47,873 bases of DNA, taken from the NCBI RefSeq assembly GCF_001673405.1, contig NZ_LZLV01000147.1, forward strand, positions 1-47,873. Reading direction: 5' to 3'. This document shows, one piece after another, positions 7,445 through 18,510 of this stretch. Below the pieces are notes generated by a model. That model had not been told where the DNA came from and made no database searches. It saw only the letters and a program-made list of their open reading frames with translations. The number at the start of each line of letters is the position of its first letter. Position 1 is the first letter of the stretch. The position numbers and the translations under genes were made by a program. The stretch comes from Mycobacterium sp. 1245111.1 (GTDB lineage: Bacteria; Actinomycetota; Actinomycetes; Mycobacteriales; Mycobacteriaceae).

Positions 7445-8647
7445 GTGGCAAGCACCGGTGCGCAACGCACTCACGTCAGGCTGGCAGCGGCGCTGCTGGC
7501 CTCTCTGTTGCTGGCGTTTGTGGTGCTGACCTATCTCTCGTACACAGCGGCTTTCACGCCAACGGACACCGTCACGCTCACCGCGCCACGCGCCGGCCTC
7601 GAGATGGACCGCGGCAACAAGGTCAAATACCGGGGCATCCAGATCGGCAAGGTCGACGACGTCAGCTATTCGGGAGACGCGGCTCAACTGCGGCTGGCCA
7701 TCGATGGCGGTGAGTTGCACTACATCCCGTCCAACGCCGGCGTCCACATCGCCAGCAGCACCGTCTTCGGCGCCAAGTCGGTCGAGTTCATCCCGCCCAA
7801 GGACCCGTCGCCCGCCGCATTGAAACCCGGTGCGCACCTAGCGGTCTCGGCGGTCTCGCTCGAAGTCAATACGCTGTTTCAGTCGCTGATCGGCCTGCTG
7901 CAAAAGATCGATCCGGTCGAGCTGAACGGCACCATGAGCGCATTGGCCGAAGGACTACGGGGACACGGCAAGGATCTAGGCGGAGTGCTCTCAGGCCTGA
8001 ATACCTTGACGCAGCAACTCAATCCGAAACTGCCCACGCTGCAGCAGGACTTCCGCAAGACCGCCGCCGTGGCCGACATCTACGCCGATGCCGCACCGGA
8101 CCTCGTCACCGTGTTCAACAACACCCCCACCATCGCTAAAACCGTGGTGGACCAGCAGACCAACCTGAACACCAGCCTGTTGTCGGCAATCGGCTTGTCC
8201 AACAACGCTTATGACACGCTGGCGCCGGCAGAGCAGAATTTGATCGACGCGATCAAACGCCTCCGCGCTCCACTGAAGGTCGCCGCCGACTACTCACCGG
8301 AATTCGGTTGCCTGTTCGGTGCAATCGACCGGGGTATCAAAGAATTCGCGCCTATCCTGGGTGTCAAGAAGGCGGGTCTGTTCACCTCGTCGAGTTTTAT
8401 CCTGGGCGCACCCTCGTACACCTATCCGGAGAGCCTGCCGATCGTCAACGCCTCCGGTGGACCCAACTGCCGCGGGCTTCCGAACCTACCCACCAAGCAG
8501 ACCGGAGGCTCCTGGTACCGAGCCCCGTTCCTGGTAACCGACAACGCCAACATCCCTTACGAGCCCTTCACCGAAATGCAGGTAGACGCTCCGTCAACGC
8601 TGCAATGGCTGTTCCACGGTGCGTTCGCCGAGCGGGACGACTTCTGA
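7445..8647 (+). CDS. mce4A: Mce-family lipid transport protein Mce4A
   Basis: Mce4A has 400 residues, the usual length. It has an N-terminal membrane anchor (about 13-32), one MCE domain (about 40-115, with GNKVKYRGIQIGKVDDV) and a long helical part that would form the periplasmic shaft with Mce4B-F. Together they carry cholesterol across the periplasm to the YrbE4 permeases. The start is a GTG at 7445 preceded by AAGGGGG. The stop overlaps the mce4B start by one base. Confidence 0.95.
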   Translation: MASTGAQRTHVRLAAALLASLLLAFVVLTYLSYTAAFTPTDTVTLTAPRAGLEMDRGNKVKYRGIQIGKVDDVSYSGDAAQLRLAIDGGELHYIPSNAGVHIASSTVFGAKSVEFIPPKDPSPAALKPGAHLAVSAVSLEVNTLFQSLIGLLQKIDPVELNGTMSALAEGLRGHGKDLGGVLSGLNTLTQQLNPKLPTLQQDFRKTAAVADIYADAAPDLVTVFNNTPTIAKTVVDQQTNLNTSLLSAIGLSNNAYDTLAPAEQNLIDAIKRLRAPLKVAADYSPEFGCLFGAIDRGIKEFAPILGVKKAGLFTSSSFILGAPSYTYPESLPIVNASGGPNCRGLPNLPTKQTGGSWYRAPFLVTDNANIPYEPFTEMQVDAPSTLQWLFHGAFAERDDF

Positions 8648-9693
8648 TGGACGGCTTCGAATCCCAGCGCTCGATGATGATCAAGGTCGGCATCTTCACG
8701 GTGACCATGCTGTTGGTAGCAGTCGGTCTGGTGGTGACCTTCGGCGAATTCCGCTTCGGGCCGTCGAACACCTACCACGCCACCTTCATCGACGCGACCC
8801 GACTCAAGGGCAACCAGAAGGTTCGCATCGCCGGAGTGCCAGTCGGTTCGGTGAAGGACGTCAAGCTCAACCCGAACAACACCGTCGACGTGGCCTTCAC
8901 CGTGGACAAGCGTTACACCCTGTATTCGTCGACGCGCGCGCTGATCCGCTACGACAACCTGGTCGGCGATCGATTCCTGGAAATCACCTCGGGCCCTGGG
9001 GAATTGCGCAAGCTTTCGCCGGGCGCGACCATCGATGAGCGGCACACCCAGCCGGCGCTGGACCTCGACGCGCTGCTCGGTGGACTTCGCCCGGTACTCA
9101 AGGGCCTGGATGCCGACAAGATCAATACCATCAGTGGCTACGTGATCGATCTGCTACAGGGGCAGGGCGGTGCGCTGTCCAATTTGCTGGCCAACACCAA
9201 CGCGTTCGGGTCGACGCTTGGCTCGCGAGACCGGGCCATCGGCGACGTGATCACCAATCTCAACGCCGTGCTGAGCACCGTGGATGCCAAGGGGGCGCAG
9301 TTCTCGGATGCCGTCGACCAGTTGCAGAAGCTGATCACCGGCCTGGCCGAAGGGCGCGATGCGATAGCCGGCGCGATCCAACCGCTGGCTACCACGACGT
9401 CGGACCTGACCGACTTGCTCAAGAACTCCCGCCGTCCGCTGCAAGGCGTCCTGGAGAACACTCGACCGCTCGCCACCGAGATCACGGATCGGCTGCCTGA
9501 GGTCAACAACGACATCGAACAACTCGGCGAGGACTACCTTCGCCTGTCTGCTCTTGGTGCCTACGGCGCTTACTTCAACATCTACTTCTGCACAGTGAGC
9601 CTGAAGATCAACGGGCCCGCGGGCAGCGACATCATCATTCCCTTCGGCGGCCAGGTGGATCCTAGTAAAGGGAGGTGCGCTTTTGCCAAATAA
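8647..9693 (+). CDS. mce4B: Mce-family lipid transport protein Mce4B
   Basis: Mce4B has 348 residues (about 350 in M. tuberculosis). An N-terminal anchor (about 12-31) is followed by the MCE domain (about 38-115, with GNQKVRIAGVPVGSVKDV) and a helical coiled part up to about residue 290. The frame is open about 340 bases further upstream, but the ATG at 8647 overlapping the mce4A stop (TGATG) gives the family N terminus MDGFESQRSMMIKVG. The C terminus has a conserved cysteine region (NIYFCTVSLKING and GRCAFAK) typical of Mce-B proteins. Confidence 0.95.
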   Translation: MDGFESQRSMMIKVGIFTVTMLLVAVGLVVTFGEFRFGPSNTYHATFIDATRLKGNQKVRIAGVPVGSVKDVKLNPNNTVDVAFTVDKRYTLYSSTRALIRYDNLVGDRFLEITSGPGELRKLSPGATIDERHTQPALDLDALLGGLRPVLKGLDADKINTISGYVIDLLQGQGGALSNLLANTNAFGSTLGSRDRAIGDVITNLNAVLSTVDAKGAQFSDAVDQLQKLITGLAEGRDAIAGAIQPLATTTSDLTDLLKNSRRPLQGVLENTRPLATEITDRLPEVNNDIEQLGEDYLRLSALGAYGAYFNIYFCTVSLKINGPAGSDIIIPFGGQVDPSKGRCAFAK

Positions 9694-10753
9694 GTCAGCC
9701 CGCAGGCAAGACCGGGATCCGCTTCGCACGGGCATCTTCGGGGTGGTTCTCGTGGTGTGCATTGTCCTGGTCGCGTTCGGCTACACCGCACTGCCGTTCT
9801 GGCCGCAGGGCCGGCCTTACACCGCCTACTTCGCCGACGCCGGCGGCATCAATCCCGGCAACGACGTCTACGTCTCCGGGATCAAAGTCGGCCAGGTGCA
9901 AGCGGTTACGCTCGCGAACGACACCGCCAAGGTCGCATTTACCGTTGACCGCCACGTCAACGTCGGCAACGCGTCCTTGGCAGCGATCCGCACCGAGACC
10001 ATTCTCGGCCAGCGCGCGGTTGCGATCACCCCGGCCGGGACGGGGATCGCCACCACGATCCCGCTGAGCCGGACAACCACACCGTACTCGCTGGGTTCCG
10101 CTCTGGAAGAGCTCGGCCACAATGCCGGCGACCTGGACAAGGCGCAGTTCGAGAAGTCGCTGAAGGTCCTCACCGACGCCTTGCACGACGCCACTCCACA
10201 GCTGCGTGGGGCCCTGGACGGCATCACGTCGTTGTCGCGCACCTTGAACAACCGCGACGAGGCGCTCGAACAGCTTCTGGCGCATGCCAAATCAGTGACC
10301 GGCGTGTTGGCTGAGCGTGCCGCGCAGGTGAACAAGCTGATCGTCGACGGTAATCAGTTGTTCGCGGCTCTCGATGCGCGTCGGGCCGCGCTGGCAGAGC
10401 TGATCTCCGGTATCGATGGCGTCTCCGCGCAACTGTCCGGCTTCGTCGCCGACAACCGCAAGGAGTTCGGTCCCGCGCTGAGCAAACTCAACACCGTGCT
10501 GGACGATCTCAACGAACGCCGTGACTACATCAGCGAAGCGCTGAAACGCCTTCCCCCTTACGCGACCACGCTCGGTGAGGTGGTGGGCTCGGGGCCCGGC
10601 TTCAACGTCAACGTGTACGGTCTGGTGCCGGCGCCCATCGTCGGCATGATGTTCGACGCGGTATTTCAGCCTGGCAAGCTTCCTGCCAGTTTTGCCGACT
10701 ACCTGCGTGGCATGGTCCAGGACCGCTGGAAGTTACGGCCGCAGTCACCATGA
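9683..10753 (+). CDS. mce4C: Mce-family lipid transport protein Mce4C
   Basis: Mce4C has 356 residues: a short basic N terminus, a membrane anchor (about 16-36), the MCE domain (about 43-115, GNDVYVSGIKVGQVQAV) and an alpha-helical shaft region. The start is a TTG at 9683 with GGGAGG seven bases upstream, overlapping the end of mce4B by 11 bases in another frame. Weak TTG initiation inside an overlap suggests that its translation depends on ribosomes finishing mce4B. The stop overlaps the ATG of mce4D by four bases (ATGA). Confidence 0.95.
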   Translation: MPNKSARRQDRDPLRTGIFGVVLVVCIVLVAFGYTALPFWPQGRPYTAYFADAGGINPGNDVYVSGIKVGQVQAVTLANDTAKVAFTVDRHVNVGNASLAAIRTETILGQRAVAITPAGTGIATTIPLSRTTTPYSLGSALEELGHNAGDLDKAQFEKSLKVLTDALHDATPQLRGALDGITSLSRTLNNRDEALEQLLAHAKSVTGVLAERAAQVNKLIVDGNQLFAALDARRAALAELISGIDGVSAQLSGFVADNRKEFGPALSKLNTVLDDLNERRDYISEALKRLPPYATTLGEVVGSGPGFNVNVYGLVPAPIVGMMFDAVFQPGKLPASFADYLRGMVQDRWKLRPQSP

Positions 10754-12153
10754 CAATTTCTTCCGCTTTACGGGAACGTCGCCGCGGCCTGCGGCAGGCG
10801 TTGGTGGTGCTGCTGGCCGTGTTGGTCGCGGCCGGCGTCTATGTGGTGTGGCCGGGCCGTAGCGGCAACAAGGTCGTCGCCTACTTCACCTCCGCTGTCG
10901 GCCTCTACCCGGGCGACCAGATCCGCATCGTGGGCGTGCCAGTCGGCACCATCACGTCGATCGAACCGCGCGCCGAAGACGTGAAAATCACGATGTCGGT
11001 GGATAGCGGTGTGAAGGTCCCCGCAGACGCTCGAGCGGTCATCATGTCGCCGAATTTGGTTGCGGCACGGTTTATTCAGCTGGCCCCGGCCTATACCAGT
11101 GGTCCGGCGTTGCCCGACGGGGCGACCATCCCGCTGGCCAAAACCGCGGTCCCGGTGGAGTGGGACGAGGTCAAAGAGTCGCTGACCGATTTGGCCAAGC
11201 AACTCAGTCCCGCTGCCGGGCAGTTGCAGGGCCCGTTGGGCAAGGCGATCAATCAAGCCGCGGATACCTTCAACGGCAACGGCGATTCGTTCCGATCCTC
11301 GCTACGTGAGCTCTCGCAAGCGGCCGGGAGGTTGGGAGATTCGCGTACCGACATCTTCGGAACGATCAAGAACGTGCGAGTGCTGGTCGACGCTTTGTCA
11401 GGGAGTAACGAGCAGATCGTGTCGTTCGCCGGGCACGTGGCCTCGGTATCACAGGTGCTCGCCAAGAGCTCGAACCACCTCGACAACACCCTCGGCACCC
11501 TGAATAAGGCGCTGATTGACGTCAAAGGCTTTCTGCAGCAGAACAACTCGACGCTGATCGGAACAGTTGACAAGCTCAACGATCTGACCAAGGTGCTCAG
11601 CGACCAGAGCGAAGACATCGAGCAGGTGCTCCACGTCGCCGGACCCGGTATCGCCAACTTCTACAACATCTATGATCCAGCGCAGGGAACACTGAACGGC
11701 CTGATCTCGATCCCCGAATTCGCCAACCCCATCCAGTTCATCTGCGGCGGATCGTTCGACACCACGGCCGGCATATCCGCACCGGACTATTACAAGCGTG
11801 CCGAAATCTGTCGGGAACGGTTAGGGCCGCCCCTGCGCCGATTGACATTCAATTACCCGCCGATCATGTTCCACCCGCTCAACTCGATCACCGCGTATAA
11901 GGGCCAAATCATTTACGACACCCCGGCGACCCAGGCCAAGGCGCAGACGCCCATTCCGGATCTGCACTGGGTGCCGGCACCCGGTGTGCATCCGCCGAGC
12001 CCGGCGGACCTTCAGGCACTGATGGTTCCGCAGGCAGCGCCCAACGGCGTGACACCCGGCGCTCCCGCCCCGGCGAATACGCCCTTCGGTCCGCGGCCGG
12101 CTCCCGCGGCCCCGGCCGGACCTTTGCCGGCCGAGCACGGGGCGGGCCGATGA
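10750..12153 (+). CDS. mce4D: Mce-family lipid transport protein Mce4D
   Basis: Mce4D has 467 residues, slightly longer than the 451 I recall for M. tuberculosis. It has an N-terminal anchor (about 16-34), an MCE domain (about 40-115, GDQIRIVGVPVGTITSI), a helical shaft and a C-terminal tail of about 70 residues rich in Pro and Ala (from about 395). Such tails occur in Mce-D and Mce-F proteins and may extend beyond the shaft. The ATG overlaps the mce4C stop, and the stop overlaps the mce4E start. Confidence 0.94.
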   Translation: MTISSALRERRRGLRQALVVLLAVLVAAGVYVVWPGRSGNKVVAYFTSAVGLYPGDQIRIVGVPVGTITSIEPRAEDVKITMSVDSGVKVPADARAVIMSPNLVAARFIQLAPAYTSGPALPDGATIPLAKTAVPVEWDEVKESLTDLAKQLSPAAGQLQGPLGKAINQAADTFNGNGDSFRSSLRELSQAAGRLGDSRTDIFGTIKNVRVLVDALSGSNEQIVSFAGHVASVSQVLAKSSNHLDNTLGTLNKALIDVKGFLQQNNSTLIGTVDKLNDLTKVLSDQSEDIEQVLHVAGPGIANFYNIYDPAQGTLNGLISIPEFANPIQFICGGSFDTTAGISAPDYYKRAEICRERLGPPLRRLTFNYPPIMFHPLNSITAYKGQIIYDTPATQAKAQTPIPDLHWVPAPGVHPPSPADLQALMVPQAAPNGVTPGAPAPANTPFGPRPAPAAPAGPLPAEHGAGR

Positions 12154-13310
12154 GGCGTATCATGTTGCGCGGCAGCGCATTAATGGCCGGAAGCGCGCTG
12201 CTGGCGGGCTGCCAGTTCGGCGGATTGAATTCGATCGCGTTGCCCGGCACCGCTGGCCATGGCGCGGGCTCGTATTCGATCACCGTCGACCTGGCCGACG
12301 TGGCGACCCTGCCGCAGAACTCGCCCGTCATGGTCGACGACGTCACGGTTGGCAGTGTCTCGGGCATCGATGCGATGCAGCGCCGCGATGGAAGCTTCTA
12401 CGCCGCAGTCAAACTGGCACTCGACAAAAACGTGGTGTTGCCGGCCAATTCGATTGCCCGCGTGGCGCAGACATCCCTGTTGGGTTCCCAGCACGTCGAG
12501 TTGGCGGCGCCGCCTAATCAGCCGCCAGTGGGCAGGCTGGTCGACGGCTCGGCCATCCAAGAGGCACGGACCAGTCGTTTCCCGACCACCGAGGAAGTGT
12601 TCTCCGCGCTCGGTGTCGTGGTCAACAAGGGCAATCTTGGTGCGCTGCAGGAGATTACCGACGAGACATATCAGGCCGTCGCGGGCCGCGAAGGTCAGTT
12701 CACCAACCTCGTGCCCCGGCTGGCCGAAGTGACTGCGGGATTGAACAACCAGGTCAACGACATCGTTGCTGCCATCGACGGGTTGGACCGGTTTTCGGCG
12801 ATCCTGGCCAACAACAAGGACAACCTGGGCCGGACACTGGAGACGCTTCCCGAAGCCCTACGTGTGCTCAACAAGAACCGAGACAAGATCGTCGAGGCGT
12901 TCGGTGCCCTTGGCAAAGTCGCCACCGTTGCGGCGCATGTGCTTTCGCAAACAAAGGTGGATTTCGCCGCTGACCTGAAAGACATCTACGCAAATGTGAA
13001 GGCGCTGGCCGATAATCGCAGAAACTTCATTACGTCGATGCAGCTTCTGCTCACGTTCCCCTTTCCGAACTTCGGAATCAAGCAAGTGATCCGCGGCGAC
13101 TACATGAACGTGTTCACCACGTATGATCTGACTGTGCGTCGACTGGGCGAGACGTTCTTCACGACGTCCTGGCCGCTGGACCCGAACATGCTGCACATGA
13201 AGGACATCGTCAATCCGCCGGATTACCTGCTCGGGGAAATGGCGAACCTCTCCGGACAGGCCGCTGATCCGTTCAAGATCCCGCCGGGCACACCAGCAGG
13301 GAACAACTGA
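12150..13310 (+). CDS. lprN: Mce-family lipoprotein Mce4E (LprN)
   Basis: Mce4E/LprN has 386 residues (384 in M. tuberculosis). The N terminus is a lipoprotein signal: Arg-rich start, hydrophobic stretch and lipobox LLAGC with the modified Cys at 21. All other Mce4 proteins here have a membrane anchor instead, which is the standard pattern (the E member is the lipoprotein). The MCE domain spans about 43-120 (NSPVMVDDVTVGSVSGI), followed by helices. Start and stop overlap the neighbouring genes (ATGA and TGATG). Confidence 0.95.
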   Translation: MRRIMLRGSALMAGSALLAGCQFGGLNSIALPGTAGHGAGSYSITVDLADVATLPQNSPVMVDDVTVGSVSGIDAMQRRDGSFYAAVKLALDKNVVLPANSIARVAQTSLLGSQHVELAAPPNQPPVGRLVDGSAIQEARTSRFPTTEEVFSALGVVVNKGNLGALQEITDETYQAVAGREGQFTNLVPRLAEVTAGLNNQVNDIVAAIDGLDRFSAILANNKDNLGRTLETLPEALRVLNKNRDKIVEAFGALGKVATVAAHVLSQTKVDFAADLKDIYANVKALADNRRNFITSMQLLLTFPFPNFGIKQVIRGDYMNVFTTYDLTVRRLGETFFTTSWPLDPNMLHMKDIVNPPDYLLGEMANLSGQAADPFKIPPGTPAGNN

Positions 13311-15019
13311 TGCTGGATCGACTGACTCGCGTTCAACTGGCCATCTTTGCGGTGGTCACGGTGATCACCGTCGCGATCATGGCGATCTTCTACCTACGAT
13401 TGCCGGCCACGATGGGCATCGGCACCTACCGGGTGACGGCGAACTTCGTCGCCGGTGGTGGGCTCTACAAGAACGCCAACGTCACCTACCGCGGGGTCGC
13501 GGTGGGCCGGGTCGACTCGGTCGGCCTCACTTCCGATGGTGTCGATGCGGTGATGCGACTGAACAGTGGCACCGTCGTCCCGTCGAACGCCACCGCCGCG
13601 GTGAAGAGTGTGTCGGCGATCGGTGAGCAGTATATCGACCTAGTTCCTCCCGTGCATGCGGCTACGACCAAGCTGCACAACGGATCTCGCATCGACCGGA
13701 CCAACACCGCGATCAGCGTGGACGTCGCGACACTACTGCACCAGTCCGAGACGCTGGTCAACAGCGTCGCCGACACCCGGCTGCGTGAGTTATTGCACGA
13801 GACTTTCAAGGCCTTCAACGGATCCGGCCCGGAAGTGGCCAGGCTGCTCGAATCGTCCCGGTTGCTAGTCGATCAGGCCAATACGGAGTTTCCGCAGACA
13901 TCCCGGCTAATCGATCAGGTCGGACCGTTCCTGCAATCACAAATCCACTCCGGCAAGGACATCCGGGCGTTGTCCGATGGGCTGGCGCGATTCACTTCCG
14001 AGGTGCGACAGGCTGATCCACAGTTGCATACGCTGCTGACCATCGTGCCGCCGGCGGTCGATCAGGCCAACACGGCGTTCTCCGGTATCCGTCCGTCGTT
14101 CCCGATGTTGGCAGCAAATCTGGCCAACCTGGGCCGGGTCGGCGTGATCTATCACAAGTCGATCGAGCAGCTGTTGGTGGTGCTGCCGGCGCTGTTCGCG
14201 GCGATCATCACGTCGGCCAACGGCGAACCCCAGGACGAGGGCGCCAAGCTCGACTTCAAGATCAACATAGATCCGCCGTGCAACACCGGGTTTATTCCAC
14301 CGCCGTTGATCCGCACTCCGGCTGATGAGACGCTGCGGGAAATGCCGACCGACCTGTACTGCAAGACGGCCCAGAACGATCCGTCGACCGTGCGCGGCGC
14401 CCGCAACTACCCGTGCCAGGAATTCCCGGGCAAGCGAGCCCCGACCGTCGCGCTGTGCCGTGACCCCAAGGGGTATGTGCCGATCGGCACCAACCCATGG
14501 CGCGGCCCGCCGATCCCGTACGGCACCCCGATGACGAACGGGCTGAACATCCTGCCGCCCAACAAGTTTCCGTACATCCCGCCGGGCAACGATCCGGACC
14601 CGGGCACACCGTATGCCCCAGGGTTTGTGCCGCCTGGAGCAGCGGAAGGACCCGGACCGGCGCCGCACCAGCCGTTCCCGACCCAGCCGCCGCCCAACAC
14701 CGGTGCGACGGATGGACGGCAGGCGTGGATTCCGCCTGCGCCGTACCCACCCCAGAACCCTCAGATACCGTTCCCCAAGGCCGTTCCCGCGCCGCCACCG
14801 CCGGTGGGACTGCCGGGGGCCCAATACCCGCCACCCGAGAAGCCGTGGGGTCCGCCGCCCGGCCCGGCCCCGCAGGCCAACGGCGCGGCCTATACCACGT
14901 ACGACGAGAGCACCGGGGAGTTTGTGGACCCCTCAGGAGCCACGGGTATCTTCGCGGCTGGCAAGACATCGAGTGCCGAGAACTGGGTGGACCTGATGAG
15001 TGATCCGAGGAAGACGTGA
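13310..15019 (+). CDS. mce4F: Mce-family lipid transport protein Mce4F
   Basis: Mce4F has 569 residues (about 564 in M. tuberculosis). It has an N-terminal anchor (about 8-28), an MCE domain (about 36-110, NANVTYRGVAVGRVDSV), a helical shaft to about 310 and a long Pro-rich C-terminal region (about 375-535) with a few Cys residues before it (PPCNTGF, LYCKT, YPCQEF). The Pro-rich tail probably lies in the cell wall, where sterol would be handed to the importer. The start overlaps the mce4E stop by one base, and the stop overlaps the next gene (GTGA). Confidence 0.95.
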   Translation: MLDRLTRVQLAIFAVVTVITVAIMAIFYLRLPATMGIGTYRVTANFVAGGGLYKNANVTYRGVAVGRVDSVGLTSDGVDAVMRLNSGTVVPSNATAAVKSVSAIGEQYIDLVPPVHAATTKLHNGSRIDRTNTAISVDVATLLHQSETLVNSVADTRLRELLHETFKAFNGSGPEVARLLESSRLLVDQANTEFPQTSRLIDQVGPFLQSQIHSGKDIRALSDGLARFTSEVRQADPQLHTLLTIVPPAVDQANTAFSGIRPSFPMLAANLANLGRVGVIYHKSIEQLLVVLPALFAAIITSANGEPQDEGAKLDFKINIDPPCNTGFIPPPLIRTPADETLREMPTDLYCKTAQNDPSTVRGARNYPCQEFPGKRAPTVALCRDPKGYVPIGTNPWRGPPIPYGTPMTNGLNILPPNKFPYIPPGNDPDPGTPYAPGFVPPGAAEGPGPAPHQPFPTQPPPNTGATDGRQAWIPPAPYPPQNPQIPFPKAVPAPPPPVGLPGAQYPPPEKPWGPPPGPAPQANGAAYTTYDESTGEFVDPSGATGIFAAGKTSSAENWVDLMSDPRKT

Positions 15020-15693
15020 CCGAAGCCGAAACGGCGACACGACCCCCGCGGCGACGGGCTTCGCGGCCGGCCGGACCGCACGCGGGCGAAGCGGCCTCCA
15101 CCACGGTTCGGGTCGAGACGGAGACCAAGCCGGTAAAGCGCCCGAACGCCCCGCTCGGTCCCCCGCCGCGCCGCCCCGCGAACGGGAGGCTGGTCGCATG
15201 GATTGCGTTGGCAGCCAGTCTGATCGGACTCACGGTGCTCGGTGTCGGCGTTGGTTTCGAGGTGCACGACCAGCGCAGTGCCGATGCCAAGGAGCTTCGG
15301 GCGCAGCGCTTCGTCGACACCGCTACGCAGTTGGTCGTCAACATGTTCAGCTACAACCAGGACAACATCGACCAGAGCGTAGCCAGGTTCGTCGACAAAA
15401 CCAGCGGACCGCTGCGCGGCATGCTCAGCTCCAACAACAACGTCGAAAACATCAAGGCGCTGTACCGTCACACCGATTCGACCTCGGAGGCCGCCGTCAA
15501 CGGTGCGGCCCTGGAAAGTATCGACAACGTCAGCGACAACGCGTCGGTGCTGGTGTCGATCCGGGTTACGGTGACTGACCGCGAAGGCGTCAACAAGCCT
15601 TCTGCCGCTTATCGCATGCGTGTCATCGTGCACGAGGACGAGAACGGTCGAATGACTGGCGACGACCTGAAGTACCCCGACGGAGGCAATTGA
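15016..15693 (+). CDS. mam4A: Mce-associated membrane protein Mam4A (Rv3493c-like)
   Basis: A 225-residue protein at the position of M. tuberculosis Rv3493c. It has a basic, Pro-rich cytoplasmic N terminus (about 1-55), one membrane helix (about 57-78) and an extracytoplasmic alpha/beta domain. Proteins of this type stabilise Mce complexes. The GTG start overlaps the mce4F stop by four bases, and the stop runs directly into the ATG of mam4B, with GGAGG placed for the latter. Confidence 0.9.
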   Translation: MTEAETATRPPRRRASRPAGPHAGEAASTTVRVETETKPVKRPNAPLGPPPRRPANGRLVAWIALAASLIGLTVLGVGVGFEVHDQRSADAKELRAQRFVDTATQLVVNMFSYNQDNIDQSVARFVDKTSGPLRGMLSSNNNVENIKALYRHTDSTSEAAVNGAALESIDNVSDNASVLVSIRVTVTDREGVNKPSAAYRMRVIVHEDENGRMTGDDLKYPDGGN

Positions 15694-16175
15694 TGCGATG
15701 GCTGATCGCCGCCGCTGTCAGCCTACTGACGACCGCCTTCGTCGGATTATCAGCGGTGGCCGGCTGGTTTTATTGGGACCGGGTGGAAACGCGGGGCGAG
15801 GCATCTGCCCGGGCGACGCTTCCGCCGTTGGCCGCCAAGGAGATTCCGCAGGTGCTCGGCTACGACTATCAAACCGTCGAGCGCAGCCTGACCGACGTGT
15901 ATCCCTTGCTCACCCCGGCGTACCGCGAGGAATTCAAGAAGCAGGCCAACGCAGCGATCATCCCGGAGGCGCGTAAGCGGGAGGTCGTCAGCCAGGTCAG
16001 CATCGCCGGCACGGGAATCATGGTTGCCAAGCGAAACTCCGGATCGGTGATGGTCTTCATGAATCGCACGGTGACCGACAAGTCGAAGCAACCGATTTAC
16101 GAAGGCAGCCGACTGCGGGTGGATTACCAGCGCCTCGACGGCAAGTGGCTGATCAACTACATTCAGCCGATTTAG
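15693..16175 (+). CDS. mam4B: Mce-associated membrane protein Mam4B (Rv3492c-like)
   Basis: A 160-residue protein with the same length as M. tuberculosis Rv3492c. One N-terminal helix (about 5-24) anchors an outer domain related to that of Mam4A, ending in DGKWLINYIQPI. The ATG at 15693 is chosen over the adjacent TTG at 15690 because GGAGG ends six bases upstream, and the ATG overlaps the mam4A stop by one base. It is the last gene of the mce4 operon. A hairpin overlaps its stop codon, and the next gene is convergent. Confidence 0.9.
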   Translation: MRWLIAAAVSLLTTAFVGLSAVAGWFYWDRVETRGEASARATLPPLAAKEIPQVLGYDYQTVERSLTDVYPLLTPAYREEFKKQANAAIIPEARKREVVSQVSIAGTGIMVAKRNSGSVMVFMNRTVTDKSKQPIYEGSRLRVDYQRLDGKWLINYIQPI

Positions 16176-16192
16176 CGGCGTAACGCGTCGCT
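16174..16192. terminator. Possible shared hairpin between convergent mam4B and the secreted-protein gene
   Basis: AGCGGCG, a TAACG loop and CGTCGCT can form a seven-pair stem with one G-U pair. It spans the only 16 bases between the two convergent stops. There is no T-run, which is usual for mycobacterial terminators, so the call is tentative. Confidence 0.35.
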
Positions 16193-16761
16193 CAGCGGCA
16201 CTGACCGATCTCGTTGCAGTCCAACGGGTAGCGCTCGACCGGGTTGGGCAGCGGCCCCTGGAACGCCAACCTGAACGGGGTCTTCGTCATCCCGGGCTGA
16301 AGGCCGCAGACGTCGCTGTGAATGCTGGTGTGTGTGCCGGTGAGGGACACATCGTCGAAGGCGTAGGTGTCCGACGTCGCCGCGGTGCTGCCGTCCGGGC
16401 ACGTGACGCCATTCGGCTTGCCCACCTCGAAGGTCCACCGATCGCTGGTCAAACGCGCCCGGCCAACGTAATTCGCCATCTTTTCGGCTCGGCTAACCGC
16501 TGCTCGCGGTGTCGCGCTGGCTACGTTCAGTGCGCAGAGGTCGGCGGCGATGACGGGGTCGGTGAAATCGGGGATCGCCCGCTGCCTCGACGGTGCATCG
16601 CACAGCGCGACAATCTTCCACGTGGTCGGAGGCACACCATCTTCGGTAAAGGTGTAGATGCCGTCCGGCGGCGGGCCGAGGGCTTGTGCGGGAACCGATG
16701 TTCCCACCGCGATGAGCGCCATGGCTGCGGCGGCGGTCAGGCCGCGGGAGATGATCGCCAT
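16192..16761 (-). CDS. Secreted conserved protein, Rv3491-like
   Basis: A 189-residue protein in the place and orientation of M. tuberculosis Rv3491 (192 residues). An N-terminal signal peptide (ISRGLTAAAAMALIAVG) ends near VPAQA, so the mature protein starts about residue 29 and is exported. The mature part has several Cys (CDAP, DLCALN, VTCPDG, DVCGL, LDCNEIGQC), which suggests disulfides. The ATG at 16759-16761 is chosen so that the signal peptide comes first; an upstream in-frame start at 16785 would add eight residues. Function is unknown. It follows otsA after 41 bases on the same strand and meets the mce4 operon tail to tail. Confidence 0.82.
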   Translation of the reverse strand: MAIISRGLTAAAAMALIAVGTSVPAQALGPPPDGIYTFTEDGVPPTTWKIVALCDAPSRQRAIPDFTDPVIAADLCALNVASATPRAAVSRAEKMANYVGRARLTSDRWTFEVGKPNGVTCPDGSTAATSDTYAFDDVSLTGTHTSIHSDVCGLQPGMTKTPFRLAFQGPLPNPVERYPLDCNEIGQCR

Positions 16762-16802
16762 TGGTCGAGTATCGCAGCACGCCAACTGGCTGCATCACGG
16801 AA

Positions 16803-18281
<1,479 letters not shown>

Positions 18282-18446
18282 TTACACCTCGATCTTCGCG
18301 GGCCCAATACCAAGCATCGACAGGAACGTGCGGCACTCCTCGGCGTCGGTCGCGTAGGCCGCTACCACGCGCCGGGCCTGGCTGGCGGTGTCGTCGGCCA
18401 AGGGTTCCACGTCGTCGATTTCATGGGTGTCAGATTTGGCGGGCAT
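18282..18446 (-). CDS. 54-aa conserved protein, Rv3489-like
   Basis: A 54-residue acidic protein from ATG 18444-18446: MPAKSDTHEIDDVEP, then a short amphipathic helix and a C-terminal GIGPAKIEV. The same small gene lies just before otsA in M. tuberculosis (Rv3489), and function is unknown. Its stop is contiguous with the otsA GTG, and its 3' end supplies the otsA ribosome site, so it may act partly as a leader for otsA translation. The upstream gap holds the 17-bp palindrome at 18511. Confidence 0.75.
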   Translation of the reverse strand: MPAKSDTHEIDDVEPLADDTASQARRVVAAYATDAEECRTFLSMLGIGPAKIEV

Positions 18447-18510
18447 GACATAACTGTAGGCGAAGTGCGTAATCAGGCGCATAGCGTGGCGCAACCCCCT
18501 GGTTAGAGCG